Shown one piece after another: positions 42,524 to 50,403 of a stretch of 64,000 bases of DNA. Source of the DNA: Hamadaea sp013361475 (GTDB taxonomy: Bacteria > Actinomycetota > Actinomycetes > Mycobacteriales > Micromonosporaceae); contig NZ_JBFAHM010000011.1 in NCBI RefSeq assembly GCF_040654195.1, positions 62,001-126,000 on the forward strand. Reading direction: 5' to 3'. The translations under genes and the position numbers were made by a program. Numbering within the stretch: the stretch's first letter is position 1; each line of letters starts with the position of its first letter. Below the pieces are notes generated by a model, which saw only the letters and a program-made list of their open reading frames with translations, had not been told where the DNA came from and did not search any database.

Positions 42524-43168
42524 TCAGGTGCCCAGCCCCGCTTGCCTGGCCTTGACGATCGCCTCGGCCCGGTCGGTGACGGCGAGCTTGGCGAAGATGT
42601 TGCTGATGTTGTTACGGACGGTTTTCTCGCTCAGCAGCAGCGTCTGGGCGATGGCCGCGTTCGATTTGCCGCCCGCGATGAGTTCGAGGATGTCGCGTTC
42701 GCGTGACGACAGCGCCGGGAACGGATGGTGGGTACGCAGGTCGGGTTGCAGGAAGGCCGCGAGCCGCCCGGCGATCGCCGCACCGAAGAGGGCTTCGCCT
42801 GCCGCGACCGCCACGATGGCCCGGATGATTTCGGCGGGCGCCGCCCCTTTGAGGACGTATCCGCGCGCTCCTGCGCGTAACGCGGCGAACAAGGAGGTGT
42901 CGTCTTCGAGCATCGTGAGCATCAGGACCCCGACCGACGGCAGCTCGGCGACGATCTGGCGGGTGGCCTCGACACCGCTGGTGCCGGGCATCCGGATGTC
43001 CATCAGCACGACATCGGGCTCATGCTCGCGGCACAACCGCAACGCCTGTTCGCCGTCGGCGGCCTCGGCGACGAACGCCAGTTGCTCGGTCTCCTCCACG
43101 AGGGTACGCAGACCGTGCCGGAAGACGGGATGGTCGTCGGCGACGACGACCCGGATCGGCTGGTTCAT
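42524..43168 (-). CDS. NarL/LuxR-type two-component response regulator
   Basis: A 214-residue response regulator. The receiver domain has the acidic pair in VVVADDHPVFRHG, the phosphoacceptor Asp57 in VVLMDIRMPG, and the conserved Lys in GYVLKGA. The C-terminal LuxR helix-turn-helix spans about 148-210 (LSSRERDILELIAGGKSNAAI, LLLSEKTVRNNISNIFAKL). Its ATG overlaps the stop of the histidine kinase by four nucleotides, so the pair is translationally coupled and certainly cognate. Targets are unknown; the neighbouring membrane protein at 45145 is a plausible member of the regulon. Confidence 0.95.
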   Translation of the reverse strand: MNQPIRVVVADDHPVFRHGLRTLVEETEQLAFVAEAADGEQALRLCREHEPDVVLMDIRMPGTSGVEATRQIVAELPSVGVLMLTMLEDDTSLFAALRAGARGYVLKGAAPAEIIRAIVAVAAGEALFGAAIAGRLAAFLQPDLRTHHPFPALSSRERDILELIAGGKSNAAIAQTLLLSEKTVRNNISNIFAKLAVTDRAEAIVKARQAGLGT

Positions 43169-45129
43169 CGCGGCTCCAACGGAAGTGTGGCGCGCACGAG
43201 TGTGCCACGCGGCTCACGGGGACTGATGTGGCACGACCCGCCGAGTTCGGTGGCGCGTTCGCGCATCGAGGTGATTCCGACCCCTGCCCGATAGGCGTCA
43301 GGCAGCCCCACGCCGTCGTCGGCGATCTCGATCTGCAGACTGTGGTCGACGGTGGCGAGGTGGACGACGGTGTGGGCGGCTTGGGCGTGCCGGACGGTAT
43401 TCGTCATGGCTTCCAGTGCGATGCGGTAAGCGGCGACTTCGACGGCGGCCGACAACTGAAGCTCGTCGGCCGGCCCGCATACCTCGATGGAACCGAGTGT
43501 GCTCGCCTGTTCGGTCAGCGCGCCGACGAGGCCGAGTTCGTCGAGGGCGGGCGGGCGCAGGCCGTAGACCAGGCGGCGCACGTCGGCGACGGCCGCCTGG
43601 GTCTGCTGGGTCAGCGTGTCCAGCTGTTCGGCGGCCACGGCGTCGCCGGCCAGCCGTCCGCGTACGCGATGCAGACCGAGCACTACTCCCGCCAGCGCCG
43701 GGCCGAGCCCGTCGTGCAGATCGCGGCGCAGCCGGCGGCGCTCTTCCTCCGCGGCTCCGACGATGCGTTCCCGGGAACGCTGAAGATCGCGTTCGAGTCG
43801 TACGGCGTGCCCGGCCGCCGCGACCTGCCCCAGCAGGCCGCCGATCAGACGCCGTTCGGCCGTCGTGAACGCCTCGTCGGATTCGGCGATCAGGTCGCCG
43901 ATGGTCTCCCCAGCGAACACCAGCGGGAAGGTTTCGCGTACGCCGCCGCCTGGCCGGCCGTCGGATGCCATCGTCGCCCCGTTTACGCGTACCTCCACGA
44001 AGGACAGTCGAAGCGCGGACCGGATGCTGGCCGTGACATCGGCGAGCAGGTCGCCGGAGGCGGCGACCTCGAGCGCTTCGCCGAGCCGGACGAGCGCCTG
44101 GTAGGGATCGTCGCGATAACCGTAGACGAGCCGGTTGACGACGCGTTGCAGGAAGTCCCGCAGCGGCAGCGCCACGAGCAGCGCCGCGGCGATCGCCGCC
44201 GCGGAGCCGACGCCTCCAGGGGCCAGCGCCCGCATCAATGCCGCCACCAGCAGATAGAAGCCGGTGACCAGCCCGGTGAGCAGGCCGTACAGCAGTGCGC
44301 TGTGCACGACGCGGCGGCCGTCGAACATGCCGTACCGGCGAATCGCGACCCACGCTGTGATGGCCAGCGCCAGCACCCCGAGCATCTGGGCGGGCAGGGC
44401 GGCGATGTCGGTCGCGCCGGCGGCCGTGACGACGACGCACCCCCACCAGGAGGCCGCGACCGTCCATGCCGCAGGGGCGACCATGCGCAGCGCGGCCGCC
44501 TGGGCCGGATCGGCGGCCCGCCGCCGGCGCCGGTGGACCGTCCAGGCGGCCAGCGTCGACAGCGGCGGGATCAGCAGGATCGTGCCGACCGAGGCATCGG
44601 CGATCTGCCCGGCCCCGCCGGAAAGCGCCGCCGGATTGGCCAGCTGTGGATAGTCCAGCAGGCCAGGGGCGAACGTCAGCCCGAAGGTCAAGGCGATCGC
44701 CTGCAAGATCGCCACCGCGAGAACCGGCCGCCACCGCCGCGACGGCAGCCGCCCGTCCGGAAACAGCAACAAGCCGATCACTGGTGGCAGGCCCAGCGCG
44801 ATGACCCACGGCCACCCGTCCCACCAGCCCGCCCAGCCGACCGTGCCGGTGGCGGCGAACTCCGCCTCCGCCACGAGGTAGGCCGCACACGCACCCGGCA
44901 ACGCGATGCCGCTGGCCAGCAGCAGCCAGCCGACGAGATTGCGCCGGTCGGCGCGAGCCATCGCCGCGCCGACCAACGGCACCGACACATACGCCACGAC
45001 CGACAGCGGCATGACGATCGACCAGAACGTGACCGGTTGGCTCACCGCGACCAGACCGCAGTAGACGATCATGACCGAGGCGACGCCCACACCACCGGTC
45101 GCCAGCCGATCTACCCACGTCCCGCGCAT
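43165..45129 (-). CDS. Membrane sensor histidine kinase (HisKA_3 type)
   Basis: A 654-residue kinase. The N-terminal about 300 residues form eight to nine membrane helices with short loops, a putative intramembrane sensor. A GAF-like region (about 345-440) leads to the HisKA_3 dimerisation helix with the phosphorylated His in RRDLHDGLGPALAG near residue 478. HATPase_c follows with the N box EAMTNTVRHA and G boxes DDGVGLP and GVGITSMRERA. It overlaps the response-regulator gene by four nucleotides and comes 15 nt after a membrane-protein gene, forming a three-gene minus-strand unit. The signal is unknown. Confidence 0.94.
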   Translation of the reverse strand: MRGTWVDRLATGGVGVASVMIVYCGLVAVSQPVTFWSIVMPLSVVAYVSVPLVGAAMARADRRNLVGWLLLASGIALPGACAAYLVAEAEFAATGTVGWAGWWDGWPWVIALGLPPVIGLLLFPDGRLPSRRWRPVLAVAILQAIALTFGLTFAPGLLDYPQLANPAALSGGAGQIADASVGTILLIPPLSTLAAWTVHRRRRRAADPAQAAALRMVAPAAWTVAASWWGCVVVTAAGATDIAALPAQMLGVLALAITAWVAIRRYGMFDGRRVVHSALLYGLLTGLVTGFYLLVAALMRALAPGGVGSAAAIAAALLVALPLRDFLQRVVNRLVYGYRDDPYQALVRLGEALEVAASGDLLADVTASIRSALRLSFVEVRVNGATMASDGRPGGGVRETFPLVFAGETIGDLIAESDEAFTTAERRLIGGLLGQVAAAGHAVRLERDLQRSRERIVGAAEEERRRLRRDLHDGLGPALAGVVLGLHRVRGRLAGDAVAAEQLDTLTQQTQAAVADVRRLVYGLRPPALDELGLVGALTEQASTLGSIEVCGPADELQLSAAVEVAAYRIALEAMTNTVRHAQAAHTVVHLATVDHSLQIEIADDGVGLPDAYRAGVGITSMRERATELGGSCHISPREPRGTLVRATLPLEPR

Positions 45130-45144
45130 GGTCGGATTCTCGGG

Positions 45145-45822
45145 TCAGGCGGCCACCGGTGTCACCACCGGCTGGGCCACATTCTGAGTCCGGCCGGCGC
45201 GCAGTAGGGCCACCGCGCAGGCGGTGAAGGCGACCAGCTGCAGCGCGTATGCGCCGATCGCTAGTGCGAGGACTGCGCTGGCCTCGCCGACGACCGACAG
45301 CACCGGCGCGGTGATCACCGACACGCCGACCCAGACCGGCACCGTGCGGGCGCGAATCAGCGCGATGCCGAGCAGGATCAATCCGATCAAGTTACCGAGC
45401 ACCCCGAGAACGGTGGCGACCACGACGACGCCGGACGACTCGTACGCCGACACCACCTCGACCGCGCCGGCCTGATCCTTCGCCTGCGACGCGGCGTAGA
45501 GGAGCACGTCGTTGGCGAGGAGATACCCGACGCCGAGAACGCCGACGAACGCCACCACGGTGCCGGCCGCGGCCAGCCGGAACCGGCGCGATCCGGCCAG
45601 CTCACCGAGGAACAACACCGCCGGGATGATCGCCAGGGCGAGCAGGTCCAGCCACAGGCCGAGCTGCATCCGGCCACCGTGCCCGGCGATGGCCGAGACT
45701 TGGTCGGCTGCGCTGCCGCCGGAGATGTGGGCCGGGGCAACCGCGAATTGAGCGAGCTGACCGAACGCGGTGGCCACCAGCGCCCCGGCCCCGGCCGCCG
45801 CGCGTGTCTTTGAAAACTTCAC
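45145..45822 (-). CDS. Six-helix membrane protein, DUF4386-like
   Basis: A 225-residue hydrophobic protein with about six membrane helices: QFAVAPAHISGGSAADQ after the first helix, a long cytoplasmic or external stretch, then LGVLGNLIGLILLGIAL and the final helices. Size and helix spacing fit the DUF4386-like group of bacterial membrane proteins; that match is from general pattern only. It begins the minus-strand unit with the sensor kinase and regulator, 15 nt upstream of the kinase, suggesting a role as sensor accessory or target. It is divergent from gnd. Confidence 0.75.
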   Translation of the reverse strand: MKFSKTRAAAGAGALVATAFGQLAQFAVAPAHISGGSAADQVSAIAGHGGRMQLGLWLDLLALAIIPAVLFLGELAGSRRFRLAAAGTVVAFVGVLGVGYLLANDVLLYAASQAKDQAGAVEVVSAYESSGVVVVATVLGVLGNLIGLILLGIALIRARTVPVWVGVSVITAPVLSVVGEASAVLALAIGAYALQLVAFTACAVALLRAGRTQNVAQPVVTPVAA

Positions 45823-46066
45823 CAGTCCTCCTTGAAACTGCCAGCTTTTGCGACAGGTTTCACTGTCGGATCCGGACTCGTCCCGCTTCCAGGGGCGGCA
45901 GTCCCGGCCCGCCGGGCAGGCGGTGGCGTGCAGCCGTTTGCCCGTCCTTCATCCCGGAGACGGCGGACGTCAGATAATCATGGGGAAGACGTCAGCGGGC
46001 CGGCGTCCATCGTCAGTACGCCGGGCTTTGTGACGTGCGCAGATCGAGAAACAAGATCGGATTCAG

Positions 46067-47545
46067 ATGTCATCGAACGCGGAACGAAGCGGTCGCGCGA
46101 ACATCGGCGTGGTCGGCCTGGCGGTCATGGGTTCGAACCTCGCGCGTAATCTCGCCTCGCGCGCGGGCAACACGGTCGCGGTATACAACCGCACCTATGC
46201 CCGTACGGAGGAGCTGCTGAGCGAGCACGGCGATGCCAGGTTCGTCGCCGCGGAGACGATCGACGAGTTCGTCGCCTCGCTCAGCAAGCCGCGGACGGCG
46301 ATCATCATGGTCCAGGCCGGAGCCGGGACCGATGCCGTGATCGAGCAGTTGGCTGAACGGTTCGAACCAGGCGACATCATCGTCGACGGCGGCAACGCGA
46401 ACTTCCACGACACCATCCGCCGCGAACGCGACTTGCGTGAGCGGGGCCTGAACTTCGTCGGCACCGGGATCTCCGGCGGTGAGGAAGGCGCACTCCACGG
46501 GCCGTCGATCATGCCCGGTGGATCGGCCGAGGCCTGGCAGACGCTCGGGCCGATCTTGAAGAGCATCGCGGCCGTGGCCGAGGGCGAGCCGTGCGTGACC
46601 CATGTCGGCACCGACGGTGCGGGCCACTTCGTCAAGATGGTCCACAACGGCATCGAGTACGCCGACATGCAGCTCATCGCCGAGGCGTACGACCTGCTGC
46701 GGCGAGTGGGCGGATACTCCGTCGAGCAGCTCGTCGACATCTTCCGTGACTGGAACTCCGGCGACCTGGAGTCCTACCTCATCGAGATCACGGCCGAAGT
46801 CCTGGGCCACATCGACGCGGAAACCGGCAAGCCGCTCGTCGACGTCATCCTTGATCAAGCCGGCTCCAAGGGCACCGGAGCATGGACTGTCCAGAACGCG
46901 GTCGGCCTCGGAGTTCCGGTTTCCGGCATCGGCGAGGCGGTCTTCGCGCGGGCGGTGTCCTCCAAGCCGGAGCAGCGTAGCGCTGTCCAGGCGGTTGTTC
47001 GCGGCTCGGCCTTCGCGGCCCGCCCACAGGCACCCGCCGTACCGGACACCTTCGTCGATGATGTCCGCGCGGCCTTGTACGCGTCCAAGGTCATCGCGTA
47101 CGCCCAGGGCTTCGACCTGATCGTGGCGGGAGCGGGGGAGTTCGGCTGGAACATCGACCTCGGCGCGCTCGCCAAGATCTGGCGGGCCGGCTGCATCATC
47201 CGCGCCCGATTCCTCAACCGGATCGTCGACGCGTACGCCAAGAAGCCCGACCTTGAGACGCTGCTGGTCGACCCGTACTTCGCCGACGCGATCGCGGAGG
47301 GCGAGGCCGCCTGGCGGCGTATCGTCGGCATCGCCGCAGCGTCGGCAGTTCCCACGCCCGGTTTCTCCTCCGCGCTGGCCTACTTCGACTCGCTGGCCTC
47401 CGACCGGTTGCCGGCCGCCCTCATCCAAGGGCAGCGTGACTTTTTCGGTGCCCACACCTACCAGCGGGTTGACAAGGACGGAACCTTCCACACCCAATGG
47501 TCAGAGGACCGGCGCGAGGTCTCATCCGGGTCGTCGTCTCACTGA
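46067..47545 (+). CDS. gnd: 6-phosphogluconate dehydrogenase (decarboxylating, NADP-type)
   Basis: A 492-residue oxidative pentose-phosphate enzyme converting 6-phosphogluconate to ribulose 5-phosphate and CO2. The N-terminal Rossmann motif is GVVGLAVMGSNLARN, followed by the NRTYARTEEL stretch typical of NADP-preferring enzymes. IIVDGGNANFHDT, GTGISGGEEGALHGPSIMPGG, and the catalytic Lys in GHFVKMVHNGIEYADMQLI are intact, as is the C-terminal helical domain. Length is normal for the long bacterial form. It stands alone, divergent from the 45145 membrane protein. The start has no strong ribosome site but fits homologues. Confidence 0.96.
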   Translation: MSSNAERSGRANIGVVGLAVMGSNLARNLASRAGNTVAVYNRTYARTEELLSEHGDARFVAAETIDEFVASLSKPRTAIIMVQAGAGTDAVIEQLAERFEPGDIIVDGGNANFHDTIRRERDLRERGLNFVGTGISGGEEGALHGPSIMPGGSAEAWQTLGPILKSIAAVAEGEPCVTHVGTDGAGHFVKMVHNGIEYADMQLIAEAYDLLRRVGGYSVEQLVDIFRDWNSGDLESYLIEITAEVLGHIDAETGKPLVDVILDQAGSKGTGAWTVQNAVGLGVPVSGIGEAVFARAVSSKPEQRSAVQAVVRGSAFAARPQAPAVPDTFVDDVRAALYASKVIAYAQGFDLIVAGAGEFGWNIDLGALAKIWRAGCIIRARFLNRIVDAYAKKPDLETLLVDPYFADAIAEGEAAWRRIVGIAAASAVPTPGFSSALAYFDSLASDRLPAALIQGQRDFFGAHTYQRVDKDGTFHTQWSEDRREVSSGSSSH

Positions 47546-47814
47546 CGCCCGGTCCGGGCGGCTGGCGGGTCTTCGTCCATTGCGCTAATTCTTGAGCTCG
47601 CGGCGGCCAACGGCGTGCCCAGAACTGCAGATCGCACGGTGGCGCACGGCTGTTCGTCGTCTCGTCAGCATGGCCGATCGGCCGGTCAGCGGCCTCCCGC
47701 TGAGCAAACTGCTCGGCAACCCGATCCGCGAGAGGTCGCTGAGCCTGCTCCAAGCGGTCACCGCGTTCCTGCCCGCCGAGCAAGCACACGCCTCCGGCGT
47801 CCTGGCTGCTGGAG

Positions 47815-48009
47815 TCAGCGGGCGGCCGGGTGTCTGCGCGGTCGGGTGATTCGCCAGGGCCACTGGTAGCCGCCGATGGCGTAGAGCCGTGCGGCGTCGG
47901 GGTGGCAGCGGTCGATCTCCAGGACGCGTTCGTCGGACAGGCTGTGCTGCTGCCAGGAGATGACCGCGATGTCGCCGTGGAAGGCCACGGTCGGGGACTC
48001 ACCGGGCAT
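47815..48009 (-). CDS. Hypothetical protein, probably a truncated gene
   Basis: The frame shows strong GC3 bias and reads HGDIAVISWQQHSLSDERV, then ARLYAIGGYQWPWRITRP. This coding signal continues upstream of the ATG at 48009 to about 48066 without a start codon, where it meets the opposite-strand flavohemoprotein remnant, so the 5' end appears lost. No family recognised and no membrane segment. Confidence 0.4.
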   Translation of the reverse strand: MPGESPTVAFHGDIAVISWQQHSLSDERVLEIDRCHPDAARLYAIGGYQWPWRITRPRRHPAAR

Positions 48010-48110
48010 GGTGGCCGGGTGGCTGTTCAGCTCGTCGAGGTCGGTGATCCTTTCGGTGTCGGTAGGTCCCCGCTGCGACCGACAGGGCTGCCGGGGGTCG
48101 TCGAAGTCGC

Positions 48111-48309
48111 GAGGATCCAGACGGCGACGAGGACGCCTTCCCCGGCCGGATGGAGCTCACCGGCGTCTCGATTCCAGCTGACGCGGTTGCCTAACCTGTG
48201 TGGACCGACCCCATTCATGCGCGGCGTCCGCGAGCAGCTCCTGCGGGCGGGCATTCGGGCCGCCGCCATCCATTACGAGTCCTTTGGACCGGACCTCGGC
48301 CTGTCCTGA
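48111..48309 (+). pseudogene. C-terminal remnant of a flavohemoprotein/oxidoreductase NAD-binding domain
   Basis: The 3' part reads LCGPTPFMRGVREQLLRAGI and AAAIHYESFGPDLGL, the conserved NAD-binding end of flavohemoproteins (nitric oxide dioxygenase type) and related ferredoxin reductases. The preceding block, GRMELTGVSIPADAVA, is in a different frame, so at least one frameshift is present near 48187. Globin and FAD domains are absent. Confidence 0.65.
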
Positions 48310-48449
48310 CCGCCAACCACTGATGGTCATGGCCGCCGGACGATCCGGGCATGGCCGTCAGGCGGCTGGATCCGGCCGACTCCATGCACGGCCGGGTCTC
48401 CCATCGACTGACTGGCCATCATGCATGCATGCTGGCACGCGCGAGCCGC

Positions 48450-49325
48450 TCAGGGGACCACGGCGACGGTGCGGCCCTTGCGGGCCTGCCAGATCGCCAC
48501 TACCAGCGCGCCGAGACCGAACACCACCGCGGCGAACCAGACCAGGCTGCCAAGGATCGGAATGAGGGCCACGACCCGCAGGATCGCCCAGCCGAGCAGG
48601 AACGTGGCCGCCCACGGCGTCGGTTTCCGCAGGATCGCCCGGCCCAGGATCCAGGCGCTCACGCAGTATCCCAGCGCGTAGATCAGCCCCAGCGCCGTCA
48701 ACACGCCGAAACCCAGTGGGATCCCCACGACGGTGAGAAGCGCGAAGATCGCGAGGATCGGCAGGCCGAACGAGACCAGCAGGCCCCAGAGGATGGACGG
48801 GCCGAGCTGGGCGCCCGCCGCCGCGATTCCCGTGGTGCCGCGCCCGATCAGCCACAGCATGAGTAGCCCGACCACCAGGGTCGAGACCGACACGGCCAGC
48901 CAGAAGACAAAGCGGCCGATCCAGCCGAGCCAGTCCCAGCGAGGGTCGGTCTCCACCCGCCGGGTCTGCCCGCCGATGGTCGCTCCCGGCACGACCACCG
49001 GCGCGTCGCGGGAGGCCACGTCTCCGGTGACGACGGCGCCGCTGCGTAACGTGACTTGGCCGTTGAAGACGACCACGTCGCCGTTGACCCGTCCGGAGAT
49101 GACGACCGGGGCGTCGAAAGCAACCAAAGACCCGTCCACGGTGCCGTCCACGGTCGAGGAACCGTGGAAGACGACCAGGTCGCCGACTCGCTGGTCAGTC
49201 AGCACGTCGGCACGGCCGGAGAGGACTACGAACGCCTCGGGACCTCCGTCGCCCCGAGCCCACGCGGGCGTTGCGAGCGCGAGTAGCGCGATCGATAGCA
49301 GACCGATGGTGAAGACGCGGCGCAT
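48450..49325 (-). CDS. Exported bactofilin-like polymer-forming domain with membrane helices
   Basis: A 291-residue envelope protein. A signal peptide (residues 1-24, ending ATPAWA) precedes a short beta-helix of repeated VxGxVxGDV type (STVDGTVDGSLVAFDAP, ISGRVNGDVVVFNG, RSGAVVTGDVASRDAP), the pattern of bactofilin/polymer-forming cytoskeletal domains. From residue 125 on there are four or five membrane helices. The domain would therefore lie outside the membrane, unlike classical cytoplasmic bactofilins. The start at 49325 (MRRVFTIGLLSIAL) is preferred over 49349 because it begins at the signal peptide. No cell-division or wall gene adjoins it directly. Confidence 0.82.
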   Translation of the reverse strand: MRRVFTIGLLSIALLALATPAWARGDGGPEAFVVLSGRADVLTDQRVGDLVVFHGSSTVDGTVDGSLVAFDAPVVISGRVNGDVVVFNGQVTLRSGAVVTGDVASRDAPVVVPGATIGGQTRRVETDPRWDWLGWIGRFVFWLAVSVSTLVVGLLMLWLIGRGTTGIAAAGAQLGPSILWGLLVSFGLPILAIFALLTVVGIPLGFGVLTALGLIYALGYCVSAWILGRAILRKPTPWAATFLLGWAILRVVALIPILGSLVWFAAVVFGLGALVVAIWQARKGRTVAVVP

Positions 49326-49531
49326 AAGACCACCCCCGATGGCGTCCATCCCGGAATCGCAGTGTTCAGTCGGTCCTGCAGGTGCCTACTTACCCCGTCA
49401 GACGGCCTCCACACAGGTCAGCCCCGTGATCCCGCCGCGATTGCCGAGTCCGAATGCGGCGCCGTAGATAGGATGGGCCCGGACGTATCAACGACCGCCC
49501 GGGCCAAGGCGCGGTCCCGCCGGAGGGTTCC

Positions 49532-49951
49532 ATGACCACCGAACCCGACTTGATCGAACTGCTATTCGAGCTCTGGACCGTGCCGCCGGATCTGCGGACC
49601 GACCCGGTGGCCGACTTCGGGACCGCGTACGCCGATCCGGTCCTGATCAACGGTGTGCCCATGGCTCTCGCCGATCTCGTGGAACGCGCCCGCCTGCTGC
49701 ACCATGCGTTCGAGGAGCACTCCATCGAGATCATGGACCGCACTGAACAGCCGGGGAAGGTGGCTGTCGCTTTCCGCCACACCGCCCGGCACACGGGCAC
49801 CTGGCGGACTCCGATCGGCGAGATCGCACCGACCGGCCGTACGGTCAGCGGCTTGGGGATCGATCTGCTGACCGTCGTGGACGGAAGGATCGCCATGATC
49901 TGGGTACTGGCCGATGAACTCCAGCGAATCATGCAGGTCCGCGAAATCTAG
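49532..49951 (+). CDS. SnoaL-like / NTF2-fold protein
   Basis: A 139-residue protein of the NTF2-like superfamily, similar to SnoaL polyketide cyclases and small ester cyclases. Characteristic parts are ADPVLINGVPMALADLVERA, a central VAVAFRHTARHTGTW strand, and the terminal strands VSGLGIDLLTVVDGRIAMIW. A ribosome site (GGAGG) precedes the ATG. No biosynthetic genes surround it, so it is probably a stand-alone enzyme or ligand-binding protein of unknown substrate. Confidence 0.75.
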   Translation: MTTEPDLIELLFELWTVPPDLRTDPVADFGTAYADPVLINGVPMALADLVERARLLHHAFEEHSIEIMDRTEQPGKVAVAFRHTARHTGTWRTPIGEIAPTGRTVSGLGIDLLTVVDGRIAMIWVLADELQRIMQVREI

Positions 49952-50075
49952 GCCGGCTCCCGGCCGGGTGCTCGCCGCATCGCCCGCCTCGTGGCGGCCG
50001 GAGCCACTCGACGGAACTGATCGTAAGACCCGGCGGCGGACGGCCTCCAGCTGCTGGATGGAGGAGGCGTGGGCG

Positions 50076-50186
50076 AATTTGTACGATCGCTGCCCACCAG
50101 GGGTCCAGCCGAAAGCCGTCCACCAGCCACGACGCGACCAACAAAGCGGCTGCGGTCGCCACCAGACCGAGCAGCGCATCGTGCAC
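50076..50186 (-). pseudogene. Single membrane-helix remnant, holin-family-like
   Basis: About 37 codons read ALLGLVATAAALLVASWLVD followed by GFRLDPWWAAIV, resembling the first helices of the small four-helix phage-holin-family proteins of actinomycetes. Both sides are Pro/Arg-rich and non-coding in character. It is probably eroded, and the assignment is weak. Confidence 0.3.
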
Positions 50187-50342
50187 ATCTGCTGCCTTGC
50201 CGCGCACCGGGCCCGGCGGCTGTGGTCCGGCGCGCGTCCATCTTCCCAGCCTATGGACCGCCATGAAGGGCTGTGTCTGAAATACCCGGGTCAGTCCGCC
50301 GGCAGAGCCAGCCACGGACAGCCGAGAGCCTGTCATACGAAT

Positions 50343-50388
50343 GCGCCCCGAGCCGCACTGTCCCGTGGGGACAGCCGGCCCGGGGCGC
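50343..50388 (-). terminator. Two-part hairpin after the 50404 gene
   Basis: Outer arms GCGCCCCG (50343-50350) and CGGGGCGC (50381-50388) enclose an inner stem, CTGTCCC (50358-50364) with GGGACAG (50368-50374). It lies 16 nt past the stop of the minus-strand secreted protein. Confidence 0.7.
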
Positions 50389-50403
50389 GGCGCTATTTGG
50401 AGG

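Noticed and set aside
43228..45207. Plus-strand 659-codon frame opposite the sensor kinase
   Set aside because: The minus strand encodes an intact kinase with H, N and G boxes; the opposite frame lacks any domain.
47592..47869. Small plus-strand frames after gnd
   Set aside because: They overlap each other in different frames, lack ribosome sites and show no motif; treated as non-coding.
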